Origin: Bacteroidales bacterium
GTDB taxonomy: Bacteria; Bacteroidota; Bacteroidia; Bacteroidales; UBA932
Assembly (NCBI GenBank): GCA_024398125.1
Contig: JAKSJO010000009.1
Location: 20,058 to 84,057, forward strand
Direction of reading: 5' to 3'
DNA length: 64,000 bases
In this document: positions 52,604 through 62,637 of the stretch, in pieces
Position numbering within the stretch: the first letter of the stretch is position 1
Layout of the letters: each line of letters starts with the position of its first letter
Program-made: the position numbers and the translations under genes
Notes under the pieces: model-generated
What the model saw: only the letters and a program-made list of their open reading frames with translations
The model's database searches: none
What the model was told of the DNA's origin: nothing

Positions 52604-55147
52604 ATGAAAACATTTAGAGCAATTATTCTATCCTTTGCCCTGTTGGTGGGATTCACCGCAAACGCAGCCAAGGACGAAGGGCCTCTCAAGATCGTCGCTG
52701 GAGGCAACAACATTACCTTGACACCGGTAAACGATAACGCCATCCGTGTCCAGAAGGTTCCGGTCAATGCTCCTGAGGTACGTCAGCTGCCGGAATGGGT
52801 CTATGTCGATGGAGTCAAGAAACCTGACTCCTATCTTAAGGACTACGGAGAGTATGTGATGCTCAGCGTTAAGGGTGTCCGCGCCGAGGTCAACAAGCGT
52901 ACCGGCAAGATCACCTTCTTCTCGAACAAGACCACTCCTCTTCTCGAGGAGAAATCCCTTTCCATCAGCGATGTGAAGGTACAAGGTGAACCGGCTCTTT
53001 CAGTCAGCCAGACCTTCGTGTCGCCTGAGGACGAGTACCTTTATGGTCTTGGCCAGTTCCAGGACGGCTATCTCAACGTCCGCGGCCTTACCAGACGCCT
53101 TACACAGGTCAATACCCAGATCTCGCTCCCGTTCATCCTTTCGTCAAAGGGATACGGCGTGCTTTGGAACAACTACGGTATGACCGATTTCAATCCTTGC
53201 ACCTCGACTGTCGCCCTCGACAAGGCTGAGGCAGTAGGTGACGAGCGCATCGTGGATGTTACATCGACTACCGGCGGCCAGCGTGAGATGCGTCGAAACA
53301 ATCGTTTCGAAGGCAAGTTCCGTGTCCCTGAGTCGGGAGAGTACGCAGTTCTTCTCGACGTCGGCCAGGCAATGGCCCGCCGTCACCATCTTGTTATCGA
53401 TGGAAACACCATCTTTGAGGTGAACAACAGCTGGCTGCCACCAACCAGCTCGGCGATCGTAAGCCTTGAGGCAGGTGAGCATACAATCGTATCGGAGCTC
53501 ACAATGAACGACAATCCTACTGTAAGCTTCCGCAAGATTGACAATACCACGACATTGTCTTCTCCGGTAGCTTCCGCCCTCGACTATACCGTCATGGCAG
53601 GCACTGCCGATCAGGTGATTTCAAGCTATAGAACCCTTACAGGCAACATCCCTATGCTGCCTTCATGGGCACTTGGATACATCCACTGCCGTGAGCGCTA
53701 CCATTCATCTGATGAAATCCTCGAGAACGCATCTCTTCATCGCGAGAAGAACCTTCCTATGGACGTGATTGTCCAGGACTGGCAGTGGTGGGGCAAGTAT
53801 GGCTGGAATGCCATGAAGTTCGATGAGGAGCATTATCCTGATCCAAAGGCTCTGACCGATGGCCTCCATGGCATGGGTGCAAGACTCATGCTTTCAGTAT
53901 GGTCAAAGATCGACCATAACTGCGAGGTTGGAAAGCAGGCTGAAGCTGCCGGTTATTACATTCCTGACACAGACTGGATCGACTTCTTCAATCCTTCGGC
54001 AGCCAGCTTCTACTGGAAGAACTTCAGCGAGAAGCTTGTTCCTACCGGCATCGATGCATGGTGGCAGGACGCAACAGAACCTGAGAACGATGACCTTAAC
54101 GGACGTCGTGTCATGAATGGCGAGCTCCCTGGAGAGATGGTCCGCAATATCTATCCTCTCTTCGTCAGCAAGACTGTAAACGAAGGTCTTCGTGATGCGA
54201 AGCCACAGGAACGAAGCATGATTCTTACCCGCTGTGCCTTCCCAGGCATGCAGCGCTACGCTACCGCTACATGGAGCGGTGATGTCGGCAATGATTGGGA
54301 AACCCTCCGCCGTCAGATCGTCGGCGGTCTCGGCATGATGGCAAGCGGTCAGCCATGGTGGACATATGATGCAGGCGGTTTCTTCCGTCCTCGCGACCAG
54401 TATGAGGATGCTGCTTATAAGGAGCGTATGCTCAGATGGCTCCAGGCATCGGTATTTCTCCCTCTCATGCGTGTACATGGTTACATGTCCAACACTGAGC
54501 TTTGGCGCTACGGTGCCGACGTGGAGACTATCTCACGCAAGGCACTTGAACTTCGTTACAAGCTCATCCCTTATATCTATTCTCTCAGCGCGTTTGTCAA
54601 CCAGGAGGGTGGCACACTCATGCGTCCTCTGGTCATGGATTTCGCAAACGATCCCGAGGCGCTCGAGCAGGACGATGAGTTCATGTTCGGACCATCGCTT
54701 CTTGTCGCTCCTGTTCTCCAGGATATGGCAACCATCAATGCAAATGGAGGAAAGATGAGCGTATACCTTCCTGAGAACGTAGGTGGATGGTATGACTTCC
54801 GCGACGGCACTCTGTATGATGGCGGCGAGTATGTCAAGGTCCCTGTCACGATGGACGACATCCCTGTATTTGTAAAGGCCGGTTCTATCATTCCAATGGC
54901 ATCGAAGGTCGGCAAGAACGTCGAGGAGACTCTTGCATCAGAGGTTGAGCTTCATGTATATCGTGGAGCAAACGCCCGTTTCACCTACTATGAGGATTCC
55001 GGAGTCGATTTCGGCTATGAGAACGGTGAATACGCAGTTACCGACATCAGCTGGGAAAACTCACGCTCAAGACTCCGCATCAACAAGCGTCACGGTTCAT
55101 ATCCAGGCATGCAGAAAAAACAGAATTTCAAGGTAATAGAGCATTAG
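52604..55147 (+). CDS. GH31 alpha-glycosidase, alpha-xylosidase-like
   Basis: 847 aa. Signal peptide, N-terminal beta-sandwich (about 30-210), a PA14-like insert (about 218-305, GKFRVPESGEYAVLLDVG to FRKID), then the TIM barrel. Nucleophile D489 in WWQDATEPE and acid/base D560 in WSGDVGNDW; the DATEPE form is that of alpha-xylosidases and the PA14 insert is known from CjXyl31A, a xyloglucan alpha-xylosidase. The likely role is trimming xylosyl branches of xyloglucan oligosaccharides. It starts 19 nt after the MBOAT gene, with no terminator or promoter box between, so it may be co-transcribed with the O-acetylation genes. Confidence 0.92.
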   Translation: MKTFRAIILSFALLVGFTANAAKDEGPLKIVAGGNNITLTPVNDNAIRVQKVPVNAPEVRQLPEWVYVDGVKKPDSYLKDYGEYVMLSVKGVRAEVNKRTGKITFFSNKTTPLLEEKSLSISDVKVQGEPALSVSQTFVSPEDEYLYGLGQFQDGYLNVRGLTRRLTQVNTQISLPFILSSKGYGVLWNNYGMTDFNPCTSTVALDKAEAVGDERIVDVTSTTGGQREMRRNNRFEGKFRVPESGEYAVLLDVGQAMARRHHLVIDGNTIFEVNNSWLPPTSSAIVSLEAGEHTIVSELTMNDNPTVSFRKIDNTTTLSSPVASALDYTVMAGTADQVISSYRTLTGNIPMLPSWALGYIHCRERYHSSDEILENASLHREKNLPMDVIVQDWQWWGKYGWNAMKFDEEHYPDPKALTDGLHGMGARLMLSVWSKIDHNCEVGKQAEAAGYYIPDTDWIDFFNPSAASFYWKNFSEKLVPTGIDAWWQDATEPENDDLNGRRVMNGELPGEMVRNIYPLFVSKTVNEGLRDAKPQERSMILTRCAFPGMQRYATATWSGDVGNDWETLRRQIVGGLGMMASGQPWWTYDAGGFFRPRDQYEDAAYKERMLRWLQASVFLPLMRVHGYMSNTELWRYGADVETISRKALELRYKLIPYIYSLSAFVNQEGGTLMRPLVMDFANDPEALEQDDEFMFGPSLLVAPVLQDMATINANGGKMSVYLPENVGGWYDFRDGTLYDGGEYVKVPVTMDDIPVFVKAGSIIPMASKVGKNVEETLASEVELHVYRGANARFTYYEDSGVDFGYENGEYAVTDISWENSRSRLRINKRHGSYPGMQKKQNFKVIEH

Positions 55148-55151
55148 AAAC

Positions 55152-56711
55152 ATGAAAAGGATTGCAGTACTCGTTGCCGCGATGGCAATGGCGCTCTCAT
55201 GTGCAGAAGCGCCCGAGGGTCAGGTAAAAGTAACCGGAGGTCTTGTCCAGGGAACGGTTCTCGAGGATATGGCCATCTATAAGGGTATTCCATTCGCTGC
55301 ACCACCTGTCGGAGACCTGAGATGGAAAGCTCCGCAGCCTGTCGAGGCGTGGGATGGTGTCAAGGACGCTACACAGTTTGGCCCAGGCCCGCTTCAGGGC
55401 GGCAGAGGCAACCATAGCGAAGATTGCCTTTACCTCAACGTATGGACTCCGGCAAAGTCTCCAAAGGAGAAACTTCCGGTGCTTGTTTGGATCTATGGCG
55501 GTGGCTTTGCCGGTGGCGATACTGCGGATCCAAGCTATGACTGTGAGGCTCTCGCGCGTCAGGGTGGCATTGTGCTTGCCAGCATCAACTATCGTGTAGG
55601 CAAGTTCGGCTTCCTTGCACATCCTGAGCTCAGTGCCGAGAATGGTTCCGGAGCATCGGGCAACTGGGGACTCATGGACCAGATTGCCGGACTCGAGTGG
55701 ATTCAGAAGAATATTGAGAAGTTCGGTGGAGATCCGTCCAAGGTGACAATCTTCGGCGAGTCGGCCGGAGGCATATCTGTCAGCATGCTCTGTGCTTCAC
55801 CTCTTGCCAGAGGCCTGTTCAGTGGAGCTATTTCCCAGAGTGGCGGTTCATTCGGCCCAGCCCGTCCTACCACATACCCTGGCGAGAACATGAAGACACT
55901 TGCCGACGCCGAAGCTGATGGTGTCGAGATAATGAAAGCGGCTGGAGCATCATCGCTTGCAGAGATGCGCGCTATGGATGCTTCGAAATTCGAGAGCCGT
56001 GGTCTGACGCCTGGCGGCGGCTGGCCTATCGTTGACGGCTATGTCATTCCTGATGACCAGTTCGTGCTTTATGAGAAAGGTCAGTACAACGATGTTCCTG
56101 TGCTGATCGGATACAATTCGGACGAGGGCGCAAGTTTCTCCGGAGGTGGTACTGTCGAAGCGCACAAGGCTTCAGTCGAGCTCCGTTACGGTCCATATGC
56201 CGAGGCACTCCTCGCTGCATATCCTGTCGATGGCGACAAGGTCGGCAAGACTGCACGCGACCTCATGCGTGATGCCGCTTTCGGCTGGCAGACCTGGAGC
56301 TGGGCACGCCTTCAGTCAAGGACCGGCAAGTCTAAAGTCTTCCTCTACTACTTTGACCAGCATCCTGAGTATCCGGAGGATTCTCCACGCTACGGTTACG
56401 CTTCTCCTCACGGCCAGGATGTCGCATACGTATTCCAGCATATAGGAGAGAATGCCGCTCAGCCTGAATCCGACAAGGCTCTCTCTGAGATAATGGGCAT
56501 TTACTGGACAAACTTTGCCAAGTACGGAGACCCTAACGGTCCTCAGGATATCCCTGAATGGCCGGCATTCACCGAGGATGATCCTAAGTCGATGTATCTT
56601 ACCGGCCCAAGACCTTTCGTAGGGGAGGTTCCTGGGCAGGCTGCCATGGAGGTCCTGGACGGCTATTTCCAGTGGCGCCGCAGTGACGAAGGCAAGGCTT
56701 GGGCAAAGTAA
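55152..56711 (+). CDS. Type-B carboxylesterase lipoprotein
   Basis: 519 aa. Lipobox ALSC predicts a lipoprotein. Alpha/beta hydrolase of the carboxylesterase type-B family: oxyanion region WIYGGGFAGGD, catalytic S204 in FGESAGGISVSM, Glu in YNSDEGASF and His near SPHGQDVAYVF. These enzymes hydrolyse esters of small acids or feruloyl/acetyl groups from glycans. It starts 4 nt after the GH31 stop, implying one transcript. Together with GH31 and the xylanase cluster downstream, a role in de-esterifying hemicellulose is likely but not shown by sequence. Confidence 0.88.
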   Translation: MKRIAVLVAAMAMALSCAEAPEGQVKVTGGLVQGTVLEDMAIYKGIPFAAPPVGDLRWKAPQPVEAWDGVKDATQFGPGPLQGGRGNHSEDCLYLNVWTPAKSPKEKLPVLVWIYGGGFAGGDTADPSYDCEALARQGGIVLASINYRVGKFGFLAHPELSAENGSGASGNWGLMDQIAGLEWIQKNIEKFGGDPSKVTIFGESAGGISVSMLCASPLARGLFSGAISQSGGSFGPARPTTYPGENMKTLADAEADGVEIMKAAGASSLAEMRAMDASKFESRGLTPGGGWPIVDGYVIPDDQFVLYEKGQYNDVPVLIGYNSDEGASFSGGGTVEAHKASVELRYGPYAEALLAAYPVDGDKVGKTARDLMRDAAFGWQTWSWARLQSRTGKSKVFLYYFDQHPEYPEDSPRYGYASPHGQDVAYVFQHIGENAAQPESDKALSEIMGIYWTNFAKYGDPNGPQDIPEWPAFTEDDPKSMYLTGPRPFVGEVPGQAAMEVLDGYFQWRRSDEGKAWAK

Positions 56712-56737
56712 GGCATGTGTTTATAAGAACGTATATT

Positions 56738-58237
56738 ATGAAAAAGCTTCTGGTGATTCTTTCTTTGCTGCTGTCAATGGTTGCAGCTCAGGCAAAGATG
56801 CACTACAGACTCTCGTTCAATCCTGAGTCCAATAACGTTCACGTTGAACTGACCGTCGATGGAATAGGTGCAGGAGTGACAATGCTGAGGATGCCCGTAT
56901 GGGCTCCAGGCTACTATCTTATCCTGGATTCTCCACAGCATCTCTCTCATTTCGAAGTGTCGTCGACTAGCGGAGACGCGATTCCTTGGGTCAAGGTCGG
57001 CAAGGACGGCTGGCGTATCCAGAACGGCTCGCGTACAGTCCTGAATGTAAGTTATGATGTGTTCGCGGACCGTCACTCGGTCGGTGAGGCGAATGTTACT
57101 GATGAGTTTGCCTTTCTTCCTGGAAACGAGGTCTACATGTATGTGGATGGCCGCAAGGACATGGCATCGGATGTCATGGTCGAACTTCCGGCTTCATGGG
57201 CTTCTTCCTGTTCATCCCTGAAACCTCTCGGCAAGAACTTCTATGAAGCTCGTGATTTCGATGAACTTGTCGACTGTCCGATCTTTGCAGGAAATCCGCT
57301 TGTCCGTGACTTTGAGGTTGACGGCAAGCCTTACAGCCTGTGTGTGGCACGCCCCGATGGCTTCGACGCAGATTTGTATGTCGAGGAACTGTCGCGTATG
57401 GTACGCGCCGCCGGCAGCCTGTTCGGAGGCAAGCGCCCTTATGACCGTTACGTTTTCATGTGGCTTGAATATGGCAGGGGAGGTCTTGAGCACCAGTCCT
57501 GCCAGTCATGCATGGCTGGTCCTTCGATGGTCTCGAAAGAACGTGCTGAACACTTGTCATGGATGTCATTTGTCAGCCATGAATATTACCATCTGTACAA
57601 CGTGAAGTCTATCCGTCCGTTTGAGCTCGGGCCTTTTGATTATTCAAAGGAAAACTATACCGGACAGTTGTGGATCAGCGAGGGTATGACCTGCTACTAT
57701 GAGGACATCATTCTCGCCCATGCAGGTCTCTGCTCGTCCGAGGAACTCCGTGAAGCGCTGCTGGACTATATACGTTCTACCGAGCAGACTGCCGGCCGCA
57801 AGGAAATGTCCATGTGGACATCAAGCTACGACATATGGCTGAATTTCTTCAATTCAGACGCAAATCATGGAGATGTGACCATCTCCTACTATGTCAAAGG
57901 CCCGGTAGTCGCCTTCATGATGGACCTGGCAATCCGCAACGCTTCCCAGAACCGCGGTTCGCTGGACGACGTCATGCGTATCCTCTACGAAAGATACTAT
58001 GAGCAGGAGGGCAGGGGATTCCATCCAGAGGAGTTCTGGGCTGTTGTCTCGGAGGTCGCTGAAGGCAAGGATATCTCTGATCTGAGGGCTCTGGAGATGA
58101 CAGCGGACGAGATTGACTATGACAAATATCTCGGTTATGCCGGCCTGGCGCTTGACCGTGAGAACTGGAAGTTCGTGGAAACAGAGAAACCTTCGGCACT
58201 CCAGCTTGCCATCCGCAAGGGTGTCTTCGTAGAATAA
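56738..58237 (+). CDS. M61-family peptidase
   Basis: 499 aa from ATG 56738 (MKKLLVILSLLLSMVAAQA, signal peptide); the frame extends 13 codons upstream into the esterase's 3' end. N-terminal beta domain (LSFNPESNNVHVELTVDG ... MPVWAPGYYLI), then the gluzincin zinc site H281-E282-Y-Y-H285 with third ligand E315 in SEGM. The M61 family are glycyl aminopeptidases, usually with a C-terminal PDZ domain; this protein stops at about 500 aa, where that domain would begin, so PDZ appears absent. Last gene of the run, followed by a terminator. Confidence 0.9.
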   Translation: MKKLLVILSLLLSMVAAQAKMHYRLSFNPESNNVHVELTVDGIGAGVTMLRMPVWAPGYYLILDSPQHLSHFEVSSTSGDAIPWVKVGKDGWRIQNGSRTVLNVSYDVFADRHSVGEANVTDEFAFLPGNEVYMYVDGRKDMASDVMVELPASWASSCSSLKPLGKNFYEARDFDELVDCPIFAGNPLVRDFEVDGKPYSLCVARPDGFDADLYVEELSRMVRAAGSLFGGKRPYDRYVFMWLEYGRGGLEHQSCQSCMAGPSMVSKERAEHLSWMSFVSHEYYHLYNVKSIRPFELGPFDYSKENYTGQLWISEGMTCYYEDIILAHAGLCSSEELREALLDYIRSTEQTAGRKEMSMWTSSYDIWLNFFNSDANHGDVTISYYVKGPVVAFMMDLAIRNASQNRGSLDDVMRILYERYYEQEGRGFHPEEFWAVVSEVAEGKDISDLRALEMTADEIDYDKYLGYAGLALDRENWKFVETEKPSALQLAIRKGVFVE

Positions 58238-58303
58238 ATTTTCCATTTAAGATTTATTTCAATACCGCTTCAAAGAAGTAATCTTGTTTATATGATAAGA
58301 ATC

Positions 58304-58337
58304 AGGGACTTCCGAAATGGGAGTCCCTTTCTTTTTT
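58304..58337 (+). terminator. Terminator after M61 gene
   Basis: AGGGACT/AGTCCCT stem around an 11-nt loop, followed by TTCTTTTTTT. Confidence 0.85.
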
Positions 58338-58372
58338 TCAAAATATCTGATTATACTGAAAAGAATTTCTCT

Positions 58373-58380
58373 TAATTTTG
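58373..58380 (+). promoter_or_regulatory. -7 box for GH10 gene
   Basis: TAATTTTG, 50 nt before the ATG, directly after the M61 terminator. Confidence 0.6.
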
Positions 58381-58430
58381 CAGTTTGTTACCGGTTGAAG
58401 TAATCTTAACAATATTATAACCACTAACAG

Positions 58431-59678
58431 ATGAAGAATCTTAAAGCAATCGCAATCATTGCTGCAGCAGCTGCAACAATGTGCTCATGTGGCCCTAAGG
58501 ACCCAGGTCTCAAGGACGCCTACAAGAACTATTTCAAGATCGGTGTTGCTGTTACCGGACGCAACATCAGCGACTCACTTACATCAGCAATGATCCTCAA
58601 GGAGTTCAACAGCATCACCGCTGAGAACTGCATGAAGCCAGGTGAGCTTCACCCAGCTCCAGGCGTATGGAATTTCGAAGAGGCTGATAAGATCGCAGAT
58701 TTCTGCCGTGCAAACGGTATCAAGATGCGTGGCCACAACCTCGTATGGCACAGCCAGTTCGCAACCTGGATGTTCCAGGCTCATGACGAGAACGGCAATC
58801 CTATCGTCGAGCGTGACGAGAAGGGTGACACCGTGTTCGTAGAGCAGCGTGTATTCCCTCGCCGCCGTCCTCAGGGTCAGCCAGGACAGACTCCTCAGTT
58901 CCAGCCTGGTCAGATGCCTCAGTTCGAGACCGTTATGGTTCCTAAGTATGTCGCAGCTTCTAAGGAGGAGTTCTACGATTCACTCCACGCTCACATCAAC
59001 ACCGTTGTAAACCGCTACAAGGACGTGATCTACTGCTGGGATGTTGTAAACGAGGCCATGAGCGATTCAGACAACGTCGAGGCTACCTACGAGGAGTCAT
59101 TCCGCAAGTCACAGGCTTATCAGCTCTGTGGTGACGAGTTCATCAAGAACGCGTTCATCTGGGCTCACGAGGCTGATCCAAACGCCGGTCTCTTCTACAA
59201 TGACTACAGCGCATGGACTCCAGCAAAGAGAACCTATATCTACAACATGGTTAAGAAGCTCCAGAGCGAGGGCGCTCCTATCACAGGTATCGGTATGCAG
59301 GGCCACTACAACATCTATGACAACCCTACCCTCGAGGACTTCGAGACAGCTATCAAGATGTATCTTGAGCTCGTAGACGATCTCCAGATCACTGAGTTCG
59401 ATATCCGTATCAACGAGGAAGCAGGCGGCCAGCTCCAGTTCAGCCGTGGCGAAGGCCAGGTTTACACCGAGGAGATCCAGGCTAAGCAGCAGCAGAAGTA
59501 CGCTGACCTCTTCGAGATTCTCCGCAAGTACAAGAGCAACATCTCTTGCGTTACTTTCTGGAATGTCAACGACTCAGTTTCATGGCTCGGTGCAAACAAC
59601 TTCCCACTCCTCTTCGACAAGGACAACCAGCGCAAGGCAGTTTACTACACCGTACGCGACTTCAAGAACCAGAAGTAA
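58431..59678 (+). CDS. GH10 endo-1,4-beta-xylanase lipoprotein
   Basis: 415 aa. Lipobox MCSC (cysteine 20) predicts a lipoprotein. GH10 TIM barrel: MKPGELHPAPGVWNFEEAD, GHNLVWHSQ, acid/base E208 in WDVVNEAM and nucleophile Glu in QITEFDIRI, plus VTFWNVNDSVSWLG. It cleaves the xylan main chain with retention. Residues 144-166, between the HSQ motif and the acid/base, form an inserted Arg-Pro-Gln-Gly-rich loop with a tandem octapeptide (QPGQTPQF, QPGQMPQF), unusual for the family. Monocistronic, with its own promoter and terminator. Confidence 0.95.
   Translation: MKNLKAIAIIAAAAATMCSCGPKDPGLKDAYKNYFKIGVAVTGRNISDSLTSAMILKEFNSITAENCMKPGELHPAPGVWNFEEADKIADFCRANGIKMRGHNLVWHSQFATWMFQAHDENGNPIVERDEKGDTVFVEQRVFPRRRPQGQPGQTPQFQPGQMPQFETVMVPKYVAASKEEFYDSLHAHINTVVNRYKDVIYCWDVVNEAMSDSDNVEATYEESFRKSQAYQLCGDEFIKNAFIWAHEADPNAGLFYNDYSAWTPAKRTYIYNMVKKLQSEGAPITGIGMQGHYNIYDNPTLEDFETAIKMYLELVDDLQITEFDIRINEEAGGQLQFSRGEGQVYTEEIQAKQQQKYADLFEILRKYKSNISCVTFWNVNDSVSWLGANNFPLLFDKDNQRKAVYYTVRDFKNQK
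58878..58925 (+). repeat. 24-nt tandem repeat inside the GH10 gene
   Basis: Two in-frame 24-bp units encode QPGQTPQF and QPGQMPQF (residues 150-165). It could vary in copy number between strains. Confidence 0.8.
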
Positions 59679-59695
59679 TCAATCTTACTTACTAT

Positions 59696-59727
59696 AAAAG
59701 AGGCGACCCGATCGGGCCGCCTCTTTT
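59696..59727. terminator. Bidirectional terminator between GH10 and CE1 genes
   Basis: AAAAGAGGCG-A-CCCGATCGGG-C-CGCCTCTTTT, an almost perfect 32-nt palindrome with T- and A-runs, between convergent genes. Confidence 0.85.
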
Positions 59728-59763
59728 CATATATCGTGGAGCGGGTCAGTTCCCGCCGTACCA

Positions 59764-60708
<945 letters not shown>

Positions 60709-60746
60709 TTATTGTTCCAAATTCCGGCTGACTGCCCTGAAAACGC

Positions 60747-62561
60747 TTATTTCAGCTTCCCAAGGTTGGAGTCCATCCAGTCGAGCTTCAGGCTGAAGCC
60801 TTCCTTGATTCTGTTGACTGCTTGCTGGAAGGTCATGGTCTCGTCGCCGTTCTCCCTGTTGCTGATAGGCCACAGTTCATGGTTGACCTCTTCCGAGATC
60901 CTTATCTTCTCCGCCATTTCGTCGACGTATGCCGCAAATCCGGCGAATTTCTCCTTGTCCCTTTCCCACAGCTCCATCATCCTTGCCCGGAACTTTTCGT
61001 CCTTGATCAGGGCGGGGTAGTAGACGGTCTTCGTCACACCGGCCCACTGGTGGGAGAGTGTAGGAACGAATCCATGGTAGTCAAAGTCCCAGAGAGGACC
61101 TGTCATGAGCTTGCCGCCTCTGTCCTTGTGCATGTAATAGCTGTGAGGGCCGGTCTGCGGCCAGGTGTTGTAGAAGTCCGTGTTGTTTGCAAGCTCCTGG
61201 ACAAACATGAACTCGATGGCTGAATCCACGTCAAGGAACTCTTCATACTCGTGATTCAGGAGGCGGTCGTTGTCCTTGAGGATGGCCTCGAGATTGTTAA
61301 CATAGTCGGTCATGTACTGCTTGGCAGCAGGAGAAAGGCTTTCCTCGTCAGGCTCCTTGAACTGGAACGGCAGCTTGAAATACTTTGAACGGAACTTGTT
61401 GACCTCGTCGTAGTATGTATCCAGCTCCATGAGGAATCCTCCGGTGATCTTCTTCGGATCGGTTTCCATCGGATCCATCTCCTTTATGTTGACCCTGTTC
61501 TTGTTGATCTTGATCTGTTCGCACAGATAGTAGTTTCCCATGTGCCTTCCGTTCAGCTCCAGCTCCACAAACTGGCCGCGGACGGTATAGTCAAGCCCAG
61601 TCTGGCGCGAAAGGAAGAAGGCTGCGTCGTTCCTCAAGAGCGTTCTGTCCTTCCAGTTGGCGAGCAATACCCATCTCTTGTGTGCCGGCATGCCAAGAAC
61701 CTCTGCCTTTTCGTCAAACTTGAGCGCGTAAGGCTTCTTTGGATATGTCCAGGTGGAGTTGCCTCGGCCGCGGATGCTGGTCGGCCTCGTTTCAAGGCTG
61801 ACTGTGCCGTCAGGCATCTCGATGCGGATGCTGGCCCCTTCTGTCCAGAAATCCTTGCTTTTGATGTCCTTTCGTGAAGGCGTCTCGATGCGGACTACAG
61901 GAAGACCGCTGTTGCGTACGACAATCTTGTATTCTTCAGTGATGTTTCCGCACTTGACCGAAATGGTCGCAGGTCCGTCGAAATTGACGTCGGTCTGACC
62001 GTTCAGCTCGATTCCGTTGATGAAAATCGCGTCTCCGTGAAAGTCGTAATTGACCGGGAGTGCCTTGAAATCGGTCGTTGCAGGAAGTGTAGCGTAGAAG
62101 GTGTCTCCATCCAGAGCCGCGGGCCTGTCCTTGACGTACAGTTCCTTGATGATTGCGCGCATCCTCTTGACAAGGAACGGCTCGGAAAGGACCTCCTTGT
62201 GGTCGAATTCGGCCTTGAGCATGACTTCTTTCTGGAGGTCGCTGTCTTTCCTGAAAGAAATCTCGGCAAGCCATCGGCCATCTCCCTGGTCTTTCAATGA
62301 CGCCAGGGAACAGTCGGTCATGATGCTGTTGGAGTACGACACGACCATTGCAAGGACGTGACTGTTGCTGAAAAGATCCTTCGGCACGGTCTCGACGAGG
62401 ACTTCCGCGTTCTTGCCGTCCTCCATGTAGACTGTATCTCCGGACAGAATCCTGATCTCGGCTTTTTTCGGGTTGATGCCGGCTTCTTTCTCGCATGCGG
62501 AGAAACAAAGCAGGATGGCCAGTGCCATCATTATTTTGGTAAGCGATAGTTTTCGGTACAT
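60747..62561 (-). CDS. CotH-domain lipoprotein
   Basis: 604 aa. Lipobox FSAC predicts a lipoprotein. An N-terminal Ig-like region (about 30-225) precedes the CotH kinase-like domain: SIRGRGNSTWTYPKKPYALKF split at RGNSTW, RTLLRNDAAFFLSRQ, GNYYLCEQIKI, GGFLMELD and GPLWDFDYHG. CotH proteins in spores are atypical protein kinases; in Bacteroidota many are outer-surface lipoproteins of unknown activity, often near glycanase genes. The Asp in DFDYHG and Arg in the RGRGN stretch are present. It is divergent from the GH43 gene at the right edge. A second possible start lies 10 codons later. Confidence 0.88.
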   Translation of the reverse strand: MYRKLSLTKIMMALAILLCFSACEKEAGINPKKAEIRILSGDTVYMEDGKNAEVLVETVPKDLFSNSHVLAMVVSYSNSIMTDCSLASLKDQGDGRWLAEISFRKDSDLQKEVMLKAEFDHKEVLSEPFLVKRMRAIIKELYVKDRPAALDGDTFYATLPATTDFKALPVNYDFHGDAIFINGIELNGQTDVNFDGPATISVKCGNITEEYKIVVRNSGLPVVRIETPSRKDIKSKDFWTEGASIRIEMPDGTVSLETRPTSIRGRGNSTWTYPKKPYALKFDEKAEVLGMPAHKRWVLLANWKDRTLLRNDAAFFLSRQTGLDYTVRGQFVELELNGRHMGNYYLCEQIKINKNRVNIKEMDPMETDPKKITGGFLMELDTYYDEVNKFRSKYFKLPFQFKEPDEESLSPAAKQYMTDYVNNLEAILKDNDRLLNHEYEEFLDVDSAIEFMFVQELANNTDFYNTWPQTGPHSYYMHKDRGGKLMTGPLWDFDYHGFVPTLSHQWAGVTKTVYYPALIKDEKFRARMMELWERDKEKFAGFAAYVDEMAEKIRISEEVNHELWPISNRENGDETMTFQQAVNRIKEGFSLKLDWMDSNLGKLK

Positions 62562-62582
62562 GCATGCAAGTTAGTCATAATT

Positions 62583-62615
62583 TTTGTGTCATTTATGGGA
62601 AAAATGCTATCTTCG
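62583..62615 (+). promoter_or_regulatory. Promoter for right-edge GH43 gene
   Basis: TTTG (62583-62586), 21-nt spacer, TATCTTCG (62608-62615). The -7 box is the same TTCG variant seen before the GH9 gene. Confidence 0.55.
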
Positions 62616-62637
62616 TCACAAACAACCACAAAACAAC

